DNA of 64,000 nucleotides from an uncultured bacterium (GTDB lineage: Bacteria > Cyanobacteriota > Vampirovibrionia > Gastranaerophilales > Gastranaerophilaceae), in the NCBI GenBank assembly GCA_902760645.1, contig CACWHC010000005.1, positions 1 to 64,000 on the forward strand. The letters run 5' to 3'. A program made the translations under genes and the position numbers. The notes under the pieces were generated by a model. It made no database searches. It was not told where the DNA came from and was given only the letters and a program-made list of their open reading frames with translations. Positions 18,342 to 27,442 of this stretch are shown one piece after another (position 1 is the stretch's first letter; each line of letters begins with the position of its first letter).

Positions 18342-19223
18342 CTATTTCATAAAAGTCACGGATAAAATAAAAATAAGCAAATACAAAATAAAAATATAAT
18401 GCAAAATACTGTCGTGCTCAATAAAACTAATCGGATCAACTGCTTTTTCTTCAGCATCAGATAAAAATATTAAACGAAAAATTGCCATTGCAAACGGTAT
18501 GACCGTTAAATACAAATAATCCGTTCCCGCTCTTTCCATTGTAACCGGTGACAATACATAATTGAAATAAAAAGCAACAGATAATATTGCATTCATTAAC
18601 AGATATTTGTCAATTAATTTAATATCCATATCTCTGATTGACTTTCTGCAAGTATTTTTATTATCGGTAAGCTTTAATTCCATTTTTCTTTTCATAAAAG
18701 TAAAGAATAAAGATATAAAAAATGTCATTAAAATTACCAATGGTGATGGTATAACTTTAATAACATAACACCCTGCAACTATCCTTATTATAAATCCGAC
18801 TGCAATACAAACAGCATCAATCAGTGCCACATCTTTTAATTTCAGAGTGTAACAAATATTCAATAAACAATACAACAAAACAAAAATAAAACAATTTTCA
18901 CACACAAAAAATGATAAAATTAAACCTGCTAAAAATAAAAATAATGATAAAACTTTAGCTAATCTGACAGAAATTTTACCGCTTGCAACAGGTCGTAAAC
19001 ATTTTACGGGATGAACTTTATCTTCTTCATAGTCTGCTATATCATTAAATATATATACCGATGAACTTATTAAACAAAAAATCAAAAATGTCATTAAGCA
19101 TATAAGCCACAAACTCATATTCCCATAATTTTTGGAGAATATTAACGGGACAAATACAACCAGATTTTTTATATAATGATTTAATCTTAAAAGTTTTAAT
19201 ATATCATTTAACATACTTGCCAT
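18342..19223 (-). CDS. UbiA-family prenyltransferase, decaprenyl-phosphate phosphoribosyltransferase-like
   Basis: About 293 residues, eight to nine membrane helices. The first Asp-rich motif reads NDIADYEEDKVHP followed by RPVASG, the pattern of the DPPR synthase branch of UbiA, which joins phosphoribosyl diphosphate to polyprenyl phosphate. Start is ATG 19223 or 19214; both overlap the end of the upstream gene (stop at 19204), so the two are translationally coupled. In actinobacteria this enzyme feeds decaprenyl-phospho-arabinose to GT-C arabinosyltransferases, and the partner here looks like a GT-C enzyme. Substrate is inferred, not shown. Confidence 0.8.
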   Translation of the reverse strand: MASMLNDILKLLRLNHYIKNLVVFVPLIFSKNYGNMSLWLICLMTFLIFCLISSSVYIFNDIADYEEDKVHPVKCLRPVASGKISVRLAKVLSLFLFLAGLILSFFVCENCFIFVLLYCLLNICYTLKLKDVALIDAVCIAVGFIIRIVAGCYVIKVIPSPLVILMTFFISLFFTFMKRKMELKLTDNKNTCRKSIRDMDIKLIDKYLLMNAILSVAFYFNYVLSPVTMERAGTDYLYLTVIPFAMAIFRLIFLSDAEEKAVDPISFIEHDSILHYIFILYLLIFILSVTFMK

Positions 19224-20919
19224 CAAAATTCCATAAAGATTTACCGTCAATAGAATACATTATAGGATAAAAACTGCTTTTATGACTATTATAATAATTT
19301 TCATCCGCAAATTTTACATTTATACCCTTTTCTTTAAGGATTTCAGGTAATGCAAAATCAAAAGGATTATATATTAAAATGGTTTTTCCTGAATTATATA
19401 GCATTCTGCATGTTTTATCCAAACTGTTTTTATAAGCCACATTGAATTTTAATATTTGAACAAATTGAATCCATAAGTTTAAAAATATCACTATTAAAAT
19501 CAAATAAACCATCCATTTTTTAAATTTGTTTGGTTTTAATAACGTCAATATCGACACAAAAACCGGGATTAACCAAAGATGAGGTACATATCTTGCCCAC
19601 CAATTATACGGATTTGCAATAAACGAAATAAACAACAATGAAAAAATTAACAAACTTACATTTTTCTCTTCAGTGGATTTAAATCTTATAAACAAAGTCA
19701 TTAACAAAGTTAATAATAAAATTCCGCTCCAGAATATACCAAATCCGCTTAGTCTTGTATCACTGAATTTTAAGCTTGTCAATTCCCTGTTATGAATAGT
19801 GAATGGTAATTTAATTTTTATTTCACCATTAACATTATTGTCAACTTCTGAGAATACTGATATAAAAATTCTTTTCGCATAATTGGAATTTCTAATTACT
19901 TTAGGGGTATTAATATCCATAAATTCAGTTTTATTTGTACCGGCCAAAGGATATAACGGATGTCTTTGATTTTTTATATTAGTAATATAAGGATTTACAC
20001 CAGACAAAATACCAAATACTAATATACCTAATATAATAAATCTTAAATACCCGATAACAGAGAAATTCTTTCTTATCAGCAAATACACTGTATAAACAGA
20101 TAATAATAATACAACATAAAAAATTCCGCTGAGTTTTATATTTATCAAACAAACCGAACTCATAAAAATTACGGTCAAAGCTAAGATATTTGTGCTTCTA
20201 TCTGTTTCTGTATCAAGAATTGACAGTAACAACAATACAAAATATAAATATACATGCAAGTCAACATAAAACGTAAACATCTGAGCAATACAAACAGGAT
20301 TTAATATGATTAAAAATGCAATAATAAATCTTAAAAATTTATTTGTAAAATTATACTTATTCAATAAATAAATTGAATACCCAAAAACCATAAACATCAA
20401 AATAAAATTAAACATTTTTGAATATTCTAATTTATTAGTCAATGCAAAAATATTTGCCTGTACAATTTCAACAAATTTCGGATAACCGACAATCCATTCT
20501 TCATGAATATCCCACGCCCTGCCAAGAGCATTTACAATAAATTCTCTTATATTGTCATATACAGGATTCCAACCATTACCCAATAAAATTACGGCACCCT
20601 GATGATATGTTCTTCCATCCCATGAATAATCATAAAAAATGCCCGACAACTTATATGATAATATCAAAACTGTTAAAAAAACTGTTACGGATAGTACAGT
20701 ATTTTTTACATTAAAATGACTCTTATCTGACAATATGATTAATGCAGATAATCCGGAAATTATCCCAATTATCGGATAAAATATATTTATACTCAGATGG
20801 AAAAGAAAACCTGTAAAAGATAGTACATAAATAACAAAAAACCCGACAAGAAATGAATAAAAGATATTGAACATCATTTTCGGGAATATATATTTTTCAG
20901 TTTCTTTATTTGTATCCAT
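19204..20919 (-). CDS. Polytopic membrane protein, GT-C glycosyltransferase-like
   Basis: 571 residues with about 11-13 predicted membrane helices. An acidic/aromatic first external loop (YDYSWDGRTYHQ, about residues 96-107) resembles the catalytic Asp loop of GT-C lipid-linked sugar transferases. A large loop follows TM8-9 and a non-membrane tail contains NPFDFALPEILKEKG. No close family is recognised. It sits directly upstream of, and overlaps, the DPPR-synthase-like gene, so a role in transferring a pentose or other sugar from a polyprenyl-phosphate donor onto an envelope glycan is a reasonable inference. The promoter region contains TTGACA near 20946. Confidence 0.65.
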   Translation of the reverse strand: MDTNKETEKYIFPKMMFNIFYSFLVGFFVIYVLSFTGFLFHLSINIFYPIIGIISGLSALIILSDKSHFNVKNTVLSVTVFLTVLILSYKLSGIFYDYSWDGRTYHQGAVILLGNGWNPVYDNIREFIVNALGRAWDIHEEWIVGYPKFVEIVQANIFALTNKLEYSKMFNFILMFMVFGYSIYLLNKYNFTNKFLRFIIAFLIILNPVCIAQMFTFYVDLHVYLYFVLLLLSILDTETDRSTNILALTVIFMSSVCLINIKLSGIFYVVLLLSVYTVYLLIRKNFSVIGYLRFIILGILVFGILSGVNPYITNIKNQRHPLYPLAGTNKTEFMDINTPKVIRNSNYAKRIFISVFSEVDNNVNGEIKIKLPFTIHNRELTSLKFSDTRLSGFGIFWSGILLLTLLMTLFIRFKSTEEKNVSLLIFSLLFISFIANPYNWWARYVPHLWLIPVFVSILTLLKPNKFKKWMVYLILIVIFLNLWIQFVQILKFNVAYKNSLDKTCRMLYNSGKTILIYNPFDFALPEILKEKGINVKFADENYYNSHKSSFYPIMYSIDGKSLWNFDGKYVK

Positions 20920-20987
20920 ACAGTAATATTTCTAATATCCTATGTCAAAAATAATATATCAGTACACGATACTATATGTCAACAAAT

Positions 20988-21237
20988 TTATAGCACATCA
21001 TTAACCGAACAGGGTACTTCTTTTCTGTTTATCATTTCTTTGGTTATCAGAAATTCTTCTTTCAGATTTGCAAGTTTCGGTGTCGGGGTTTTATCCTTAA
21101 TATTAAGCTGAATTTCTTTTGGCTAAATTTAGTTCTAACTTATCTTGTATGGGATTGAGGTCATATTTTATATAATTTGAATTCTGTTTGTTTTGAGTAT
21201 TGTATACTTTATTACTGCAGATATTTTCAATTTTCAT
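20988..21237 (-). pseudogene. Frameshifted small gene (about 83 codons)
   Basis: From ATG 21237 a frame of 44 residues (MKIENICSNKVYN...) stops at 21103. A one-base shift near an AAAA run at about 21117-21120 continues as IQLNIKDKTPTPKLANLKEE... to TAA at 20988. Both halves have charged, coding-like composition. This looks like one small protein broken by a single-base change, or a sequencing error. No family recognised. No strong ribosome-binding site. The rest of the 20920-21285 gap shows nothing else. Confidence 0.45.
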
Positions 21238-21285
21238 AATGGAATATAAAAAGCCTGAATATAATTTTTTGCTAATAATTTTTAA

Positions 21286-22057
21286 TTATTTCCAGTAATA
21301 ATTTTTAGGATATGACCAACCGTTATTCATAATAATTGTTGAACACATACCACCGCCTGCCCATGTAAGATGAGAACAATCTCTTTCATCTCCATCTGGT
21401 CCTGTTACGGAACCATTTCTGTGAACGACAAATCGGTAAACATCTTTACCCATTGTATTTGGTCTTTTAGGTCCGTTCACATCAACTGTAATATTAAACA
21501 TTGTATCAGAATCGACAGATCTTTTTGTTTCCCCAACATACCAACACGAACCGTCCTGCAATACGGCATATCCTGAAGACCAAAGTCCGCCGACACTACC
21601 GGTATCCATTGTACGTCCGTTCATCATTTTGTATCCCTCCGATTCCGGAACTCCACAAAAAGTCACTGCAGCTAATCCGCTTGCACCACCTTTGTCAACT
21701 ATTTCCGAAAATTTTATACCTTCACCTAAATAATTAAACAATTCCGGTACCTGGATTCGGAACTGATGTGTATAATAATTTGGAAACGGACAATCAGAAC
21801 AACCCCAAGATTGCAAATCTTCACCGTGCTGTGCCTGTGCATATTTTATTCCTTGAGAAAGAACCGAATAATTCTTTTTCAAACTTGAAAGAAATTGCTG
21901 TTTTTGATAATTTTGTATCAATGCCGGTAAAGTCATTGCCGCAACTACACCAATTATGCCAAGAGTAATTAAAACTTCAGCAAGTGTAAATCCATGGAAA
22001 CCCTTGCTACAAGAGGCTTTGCCCCCCCCCCCGTGGTGTAAAAGTACATATACTCAA
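21286..22057 (-). CDS. Prepilin-like protein C, phase-variable, OFF in this sequence
   Basis: About 256 residues when in frame: leader SICTFTPRGGGKASCSKGFHG, then FTLAEVLITLGIIGVVAAMT, middle with paired Cys, DVNGPKRPNTMGKDV turn, and C-terminus NNGWSYPKNYYWK. GGAGGG (22066-22071) sits 8 nt before TTG 22057, and alignment of the leader with prepilin B (PRGGGK.SC.KGF) supports that start. The 11-G tract throws it out of frame and a TAG follows 5 codons later; 10 Gs restore it. ATG 22049 would instead need 9 or 12 Gs and has 16-nt spacing. The in-frame downstream ATG at 21936 lacks the signal helix. Confidence 0.8.
22022..22032 (-). repeat. Poly-G(11) contingency tract in prepilin C
   Basis: Eleven consecutive Cs on the plus strand, at the same place in the leader as in prepilins A and B. 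One G too many for the ribosome-binding-site-linked start. Confidence 0.85.
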
Positions 22058-22086
22058 TGTTTTAGCCCTCCTATATATATATTATT

Positions 22087-22114
22087 ATTATAACACATTT
22101 TTTGTTTTACGCAA
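22087..22114 (-). promoter_or_regulatory. Promoter of prepilin C (extended -10)
   Basis: On the minus strand: TTGCGT (22109-22114), 16-bp spacer, TGTTATAAT (TATAAT at 22087-22092), then AATAATA as in prepilin A. Confidence 0.65.
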
Positions 22115-22168
22115 GACATGTAACAGGAACAAACCTTTAATTTGGCAATCAAACTTATCAGCTTCTAA

Positions 22169-22196
22169 TTTACATTTGCCATGTTTGATATATAAT
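22169..22196 (+). promoter_or_regulatory. Promoter of the symporter-ileS unit
   Basis: TTTACA (22169-22174), 16-bp spacer, TATAAT (22191-22196). Transcription would begin near 22203, which rules out the upstream ATG at 22176 as start of the next gene. Confidence 0.7.
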
Positions 22197-22214
22197 TTTA
22201 TTGAGGTACCGAAT

Positions 22215-23561
22215 TTGAAACATTCAAAACTTACAGCCCTAATATTTTTGGCACTGATTTTAGGTGTTATAGTTGGTCATTTTGCCCCTGATTTTGCGGT
22301 GAAAATGCACCCGCTTGCCTCTATATTTTTGCGAATGATTAAGATGATTATTGCACCGTTATTGTTTTCGACGCTTGTTGTCGGAATTGCAGGACACGGT
22401 GATGCAAAAAGCATGGGAAAAATCGGGCTGAAAACAATTATATATTTTGAAATAGTAACAACACTTGCCCTTATTATAGGGCTTACTATGGCAAATATTT
22501 TCCAACCCGGGGTCGGGTTTGTAATAGGTACGGGAGAACACGCAATAAACATGCAGGCAGCAGGAATTGTTGCCGCAAGCGAAGCTCATACCTCCATTTG
22601 GCAAATGGTTCTTGATATTTTTCCGACAAGTATCGTGGATGCAATGGCAACAGGCAATCTGCTGCAAATAGTAGTATTTTCTATATTCTTTTCAATTGCA
22701 ATTTGTGCTTGTAAAGAAAAAGCAAGACCTATACTTGATTTGTTGGAATCCGTTTCACAAGTTATGTTTAAATTTACGGAATACGTTATGTATTTTGCCC
22801 CGCTCGGTATCTTTGGTGCTATTGCACATACAGTAGGAGCAAACGGACTTGCTATTTTAAAGAATTATTTTAAGGTTATCGGAGCTTTATATATTGCATT
22901 TGCAGTATTTGTTGTTTTAGTTTTGTTTATTGTATGCAAAATCGTAAGAATATCCTTTAGAAACCTGCTGAGAGCATTGCAGGAGCCTGCCTTTTTAGCA
23001 TTCACTACGGCAAGTTCAGAAGCAGCTTTTCCAAAAGCAATGGATATTATGGAACGATTCGGAGTTCCGAAAAACATTATAGGATTTGTAATGCCGACAG
23101 GGTACACGTTCAATTTGGACGGAAGTACGTTATACCTTGCAATGGCAGTTTTATTTTCATCACAGTTAGTAGGTATTCATCTTGATATAAATCAGCAAAT
23201 AATAATAATGATTGCACTAATGCTGACAAGTAAAGGAGTTGCCGGAGTACCCAGAGCAGCATTAATAGTACTGGCAGGAACATTGGCAAGCTTTAATATC
23301 CCAATACTTGGAGTTGCAATTCTGCTTGGAATAGACCAAATTCTTGATATGGGCAGAACAACCGTTAATCTTATCGGGAACTGTGTTGCAACAGTCGTTA
23401 TTGCAAGATGGGAAAATGTTTTTAATTATGAAAAAATGGAAGAATTTGTACGCACTTCAAAAGAAAACAGTTTGGGTGCTGAAATAGGAAATTTTGCTAA
23501 AAATTACAAAGCAAAATCCAATGAAAAAAAATTAGTTACAGAAAATATAGAAGAAGGATAA
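22215..23561 (+). CDS. Dicarboxylate/amino acid:cation symporter (DAACS/GltP family)
   Basis: About 448 residues from TTG 22215 (GAGG just upstream). Family hallmarks: first re-entrant hairpin TTASSEAAFPKAMD, TM7 NLDGS, second hairpin GVAGVPRAA, and TM8 DMGRTTVNLIGN. It imports glutamate, aspartate or C4-dicarboxylates with Na+ or H+ across the inner membrane. The substrate-defining Arg in TM8 is present (MGRTT), which fits acidic substrates. It is followed by ileS after only 4 bp and shares its promoter. A run of charged residues forms the tail. Confidence 0.93.
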   Translation: MKHSKLTALIFLALILGVIVGHFAPDFAVKMHPLASIFLRMIKMIIAPLLFSTLVVGIAGHGDAKSMGKIGLKTIIYFEIVTTLALIIGLTMANIFQPGVGFVIGTGEHAINMQAAGIVAASEAHTSIWQMVLDIFPTSIVDAMATGNLLQIVVFSIFFSIAICACKEKARPILDLLESVSQVMFKFTEYVMYFAPLGIFGAIAHTVGANGLAILKNYFKVIGALYIAFAVFVVLVLFIVCKIVRISFRNLLRALQEPAFLAFTTASSEAAFPKAMDIMERFGVPKNIIGFVMPTGYTFNLDGSTLYLAMAVLFSSQLVGIHLDINQQIIIMIALMLTSKGVAGVPRAALIVLAGTLASFNIPILGVAILLGIDQILDMGRTTVNLIGNCVATVVIARWENVFNYEKMEEFVRTSKENSLGAEIGNFAKNYKAKSNEKKLVTENIEEG

Positions 23562-23565
23562 AAAG

Positions 23566-26373
23566 ATGGCAAACGACGTAAAAACAGAATACAAAGATAC
23601 TTTAAATCTTCCTCAGACAACGTTGGCAATGAGAGCAAATGCCACCGTTCGTGAACTTGAAATCCAAAAATTTTGGGAAGAAAACAAAATTTACGACAAA
23701 ATTCTCAACAACAGAGATAAGTCTAACGCATTTATACTTCATGACGGACCTCCATATTTAAGCTCCGGAAAAATTCACGTCGGTACTGCGTTAAACAAAA
23801 TATTAAAAGATATTCTTCTTAAATATAAAGCACAGGCAGGTTTTTATACACCTTATGTTCCGGGATATGACGGTCACGGTTTGCCGATTGAAAATGCGGT
23901 AGTAAAAAATATTAAAGGCGGCAGAGCAGCCCTGACACCTGCTGAATTAAGACAAAAATGCAGAGAATATGCACATAACAGTTTAGCCGGACAGGAAAGC
24001 GAATTTAAAAGACTCGGAGTCCTTGGGGATTGGGAACATCCTTATTTGACTATTGCTCCGGAATATGAAGCCGAACAAGTCAGAGTGTTTGGCGAAATGT
24101 ATAAAAAAGGATATATTGAAAAAGGGTTAAAGCCTGTATACTGGTGTGCGTCCTGTGAAACAGCATTAGCTGAAGCAGAAGTTGAATATGCAGATATTTC
24201 TTCAAAATCAATTTATGTAAGATTTGAATTTGATGAACCGTCAACAAAAAAAATTAATGAAAATATTTTAAAAGGAAATTCAAAACCAATATATGCAATT
24301 ATCTGGACAACAACGCCTTGGACAATTCCATCAAATGTTGCAATTTCAATGCACCCAAAATTTGAATATACTTTCTTTGAATATAAAGGTGATATTTATA
24401 TTGCGGCACAAGATTTATTAGGTGCGTTTTTAGCAGACACGGGAATTGAAGAAAGTGAAATCAAGGTTGTAGGTTCTTGTATCGGTCAGGATTTGGAACT
24501 TTTAGAAGTTAAACATCCTTTAATCGACAGAAATTCAAAAATAATTTTAGGTGAACACGTTACGCTTGATGCAGGTACAGGTTTAGTACATACTGCACCG
24601 GGACACGGTCTTGAGGACTATGAAGTCGGTTGTAAATACGGTATAGAAGTGCTTTCACCGCTAGACAGCAAAGGCTGCTGGACTGAAGAAGGCAGAATAC
24701 CTGAACTTGTCGGAGTACCTTATTACAAAGGCAACGATATGGTAATAGATATGCTTGAAGCTAACAAGGCTCTTGTTTATCAAAACGAAATCAGCCACAG
24801 CTATCCGCACTGCTGGAGATGTAAACATCCTGTAATTTATCGTGCAACACCGCAATGGTTTGTTAAGGTTGATAAATTCAGAGAACAAACTTTAGAGGCA
24901 ATAAAAGATGTAAAATGGATTCCTGCAAGCGGGGAAAACCGTATAGGCAATATGGTTGCAGGACGTACTGACTGGTGTATTTCCCGTCAGCGTGCTTGGG
25001 GTGTACCTATTCCGATATTCTATTGTGAAGATTGCGGTGAAGTTATCTGCACTCCTGAAACAATAGAAAATGTTGCAAATATTTTTGAAAAAGAAAGCTC
25101 TGATGCCTGGGTAAAACATACCGCAGAAGAATTATTACCGCAGGAATTTAAATGTCCTAAATGCGGGAAAACTCACTTCAAGAAAGAATCTGACATTATG
25201 GATGTTTGGTTTGATTCGGGTATTTCATGGAGAGCTGTTGTTGAGAAAAGAGCAGATGTATTGAATCACACTCCTGTAGATATGTACCTTGAAGGCTCAG
25301 ACCAGCACAGAGGATGGTTCCAGTCATCTCTTCTTACATCTATAGCAACTCAGGGTAAATCGCCTTATAAACAGGTTCTTACACACGGTTTTGTATTTGG
25401 TGAAGACGGACGCAAGATGTCCAAATCATTAGGAAACTATATAAGACCTGATGATATTATCAAAAACTATGGTGCTGATATACTTAGACTTTGGGCAGCT
25501 TCTGTTGACTACAGAAACGATACCAAAATCGGTGATAATATCATTAAACAGCTTACGGAAATCTTCAAGAAAACCAGAAATACCGCGAGATTTTTGTTAG
25601 GTAATTTATACGATTTTGACCCTGCAAAAGATTATGTAAAATATGAAGACCTGAAAGCGATTGACAAATTTGCACTTCACAAACTTAATCAGCTTATTGA
25701 AACGGTTACGGTTGCATTTGATAATTACGAATTTTACAAATACTTCCAACACCTGCAAAACTTTGCGGCAGTTGATTTAAGTTCATTCTATCTTGATATT
25801 GTAAAAGACAGATTATATACGGCAGGTAAAAAATCACTTTCACGCCGTGCATGTCAGACAGTTTTGTATGAAACATTACAAACATTAGTCAGAGTACTTG
25901 TTCCTGTAATGCCGCATCAGGCAGAAGACATTTGGATGAGTATTCCTGAATGTCAAAAGAACGTAGAAAGTGCATTGCTTACAGACTGGGTAAAACCAAA
26001 CGAACAATGGAACAATGCTAAATTGGAAGAAGACTTCTCTAAAATTTTGAAAACCCGTGAAGTTGTATCCCGTGCAATTGAACCGCTAAGAGCTGAAAAA
26101 CAGGTAGGAAGCTCTTTAGAAGTCGGGGTTTATGTAAGCATTAAAGATAATGACGTCTTAAAAGCCAATGAAAAAGACCTCGCAGATATTTTCATTGTTT
26201 CACAGGCTTATATAACTGATGAAAAACCGTCTGATTATATGAATGAATATAAGGAAGATGATTACACGGTATGGGTAACAAAAGCACAAGGTGAAAAATG
26301 TTCCCGCTGCTGGAAGTATCGTACTTTAAATTCTGACGGTATTTGCGAAGACTGCCTTGAAGCTGTTAAGTAA
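23566..26373 (+). CDS. ileS: Isoleucine--tRNA ligase
   Basis: 935 residues. Class I signature HVGT within GPPYLSSGKIHVG (near residue 66), tryptophan-rich editing domain with TTPWTIPSN, KMSKS loop DGRKMSKSLGN (near 613) and a C-terminal zinc ribbon (CSRCW...CEDC). It charges tRNA-Ile. It appears to be expressed from the symporter promoter and terminated by a hairpin just downstream. No T-box leader is seen in front of the unit. Length and domain order are normal for the bacterial type with the C-terminal zinc site. Confidence 0.97.
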   Translation: MANDVKTEYKDTLNLPQTTLAMRANATVRELEIQKFWEENKIYDKILNNRDKSNAFILHDGPPYLSSGKIHVGTALNKILKDILLKYKAQAGFYTPYVPGYDGHGLPIENAVVKNIKGGRAALTPAELRQKCREYAHNSLAGQESEFKRLGVLGDWEHPYLTIAPEYEAEQVRVFGEMYKKGYIEKGLKPVYWCASCETALAEAEVEYADISSKSIYVRFEFDEPSTKKINENILKGNSKPIYAIIWTTTPWTIPSNVAISMHPKFEYTFFEYKGDIYIAAQDLLGAFLADTGIEESEIKVVGSCIGQDLELLEVKHPLIDRNSKIILGEHVTLDAGTGLVHTAPGHGLEDYEVGCKYGIEVLSPLDSKGCWTEEGRIPELVGVPYYKGNDMVIDMLEANKALVYQNEISHSYPHCWRCKHPVIYRATPQWFVKVDKFREQTLEAIKDVKWIPASGENRIGNMVAGRTDWCISRQRAWGVPIPIFYCEDCGEVICTPETIENVANIFEKESSDAWVKHTAEELLPQEFKCPKCGKTHFKKESDIMDVWFDSGISWRAVVEKRADVLNHTPVDMYLEGSDQHRGWFQSSLLTSIATQGKSPYKQVLTHGFVFGEDGRKMSKSLGNYIRPDDIIKNYGADILRLWAASVDYRNDTKIGDNIIKQLTEIFKKTRNTARFLLGNLYDFDPAKDYVKYEDLKAIDKFALHKLNQLIETVTVAFDNYEFYKYFQHLQNFAAVDLSSFYLDIVKDRLYTAGKKSLSRRACQTVLYETLQTLVRVLVPVMPHQAEDIWMSIPECQKNVESALLTDWVKPNEQWNNAKLEEDFSKILKTREVVSRAIEPLRAEKQVGSSLEVGVYVSIKDNDVLKANEKDLADIFIVSQAYITDEKPSDYMNEYKEDDYTVWVTKAQGEKCSRCWKYRTLNSDGICEDCLEAVK

Positions 26374-26385
26374 TAAAATAAAGTG

Positions 26386-26424
26386 AAAAAATAGCAGGAT
26401 TAATTAAAATTCTGCTATTTTTTT
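26386..26424. terminator. Terminator after ileS
   Basis: Stem AAAAATAGCAGgA / TtCTGCTATTTTT with a short A/T loop and 7 Ts. Confidence 0.85.
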
Positions 26425-26484
26425 GTACTTTCTTTTTGTCTTGTCTTTACTTCGGATAATTACATCTGTTCACAACAGAGCAGA

Positions 26485-26730
26485 CTACGCAGTTTTAACA
26501 GAATTTAATATTTCCAGAATTTTTTCTTCGGTAACATTATTATATTCAACACCGTTTACAATAATGTTCGGACCTTTGGCACATATTCCCGAACATCTCG
26601 CACCGGACAAATCTATCTCGGCATCAAGACCGTTATCTTTAATATAATTTTCAATCAGTTCAAGATTTTGTGCATTTCCTCTTGCAAAGCACGAACTTCC
26701 CATACAAACTGTTATATTTAATTTTGCCAT
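26485..26730 (-). CDS. Thioredoxin-like [2Fe-2S] ferredoxin
   Basis: 81 residues; Cys pairs in CMGSSC (near residue 9) and CSGIC (near 46), the NuoE-like thioredoxin-fold ferredoxin pattern. It is a paralogue of the ferredoxin at 377-637 but stands alone here, between ileS and lptC on the opposite strand, with its own ribosome-binding site (AGAGGAA). Partner enzyme unknown; an additional hydrogenase or NADH-linked complex elsewhere in the genome is possible. Confidence 0.82.
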   Translation of the reverse strand: MAKLNITVCMGSSCFARGNAQNLELIENYIKDNGLDAEIDLSGARCSGICAKGPNIIVNGVEYNNVTEEKILEILNSVKTA

Positions 26731-26812
26731 AAATTCCTCTTTAGTGTTTAAATGTATACTTATAATTGATATTTTACACTAATAAAAATTTTATGGCAAG
26801 TAAAAACCATAC

Positions 26813-26841
26813 TCGACTAAAAAAGATTTTTATGCTAATAT
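26813..26841 (+). promoter_or_regulatory. Leaderless promoter of lptC
   Basis: TCGACT, 17-bp spacer, TGCTAATAT (extended -10, TAATAT at 26836-26841). Only 7 bases separate the -10 from the ATG, so the transcript should start at or next to the start codon. Confidence 0.6.
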
Positions 26842-26848
26842 CACAAGT

Positions 26849-27442
26849 ATGAAGTGGAAAAATCTAAGTAAAAAGCGAAAAACTTATTTTATTGCGGGGA
26901 TAACACTTGTAGCTATAATGCTTTGGGCATTTATTACGGCCGGTATTATCACTAAAAACTTCAACCGCAGTCAGGTAACGGGGCAGCAGGACAAACAGGA
27001 AGCACTTATTGAAGGTATCATCTTAACCGAAACAAAAGATGACCACAAATATTGGGAAATATATGGCGAAACAGGTTCTTACACAAGCAATAACAGTATT
27101 GCAATGCTTGATAACTGTATCGGGAATTTCTATGATGCAAATGATGAAGTTTCAATGAGTTTTGAATCCACAAAAGGAACTTACAATGCTGACAAAAAAC
27201 AGATTATACTGTATAATAGCACACATATTATAATAAAAGACGGAACATCTCTTGAAGCAGACAGGGTAGTATGGTCAGGTAATGACAGCCCTATTACAGC
27301 AAAAGGTAACGTAAGAATTACAAGAAACAAAGAGTTTTTTGCAACAGCAGAAAAAGTTGAGATTAGTCCGGATTACACACATTTCAAAATTGTAGGCAAA
27401 GCGGTTTCAAAAATTTATGATAATAAAAACAAGGAGAAGTAA
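26849..27442 (+). CDS. lptC: LptC-like LPS export protein
   Basis: 197 residues. One N-terminal membrane anchor (about 12-35) is followed by an OstA/LptC beta-jellyroll-type region with repeated GxxGxY turns. In LPS export LptC is the bitopic inner-membrane protein that passes LPS from LptB2FG to LptA. It overlaps the next gene by one base (TAATG), and the pairing with an LptA-like protein supports the call. Family identity is weak at the sequence level, as is usual for LptC. Confidence 0.75.
   Translation: MKWKNLSKKRKTYFIAGITLVAIMLWAFITAGIITKNFNRSQVTGQQDKQEALIEGIILTETKDDHKYWEIYGETGSYTSNNSIAMLDNCIGNFYDANDEVSMSFESTKGTYNADKKQIILYNSTHIIIKDGTSLEADRVVWSGNDSPITAKGNVRITRNKEFFATAEKVEISPDYTHFKIVGKAVSKIYDNKNKEK

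Noticed and set aside
4874-22032. Poly-C/G runs as pure sequencing or assembly error
   Set aside because: The runs sit at the same leader position in three homologous genes, and nothing similar occurs elsewhere in the window. The exact lengths could still be off by one, so the ON/OFF states need read support.
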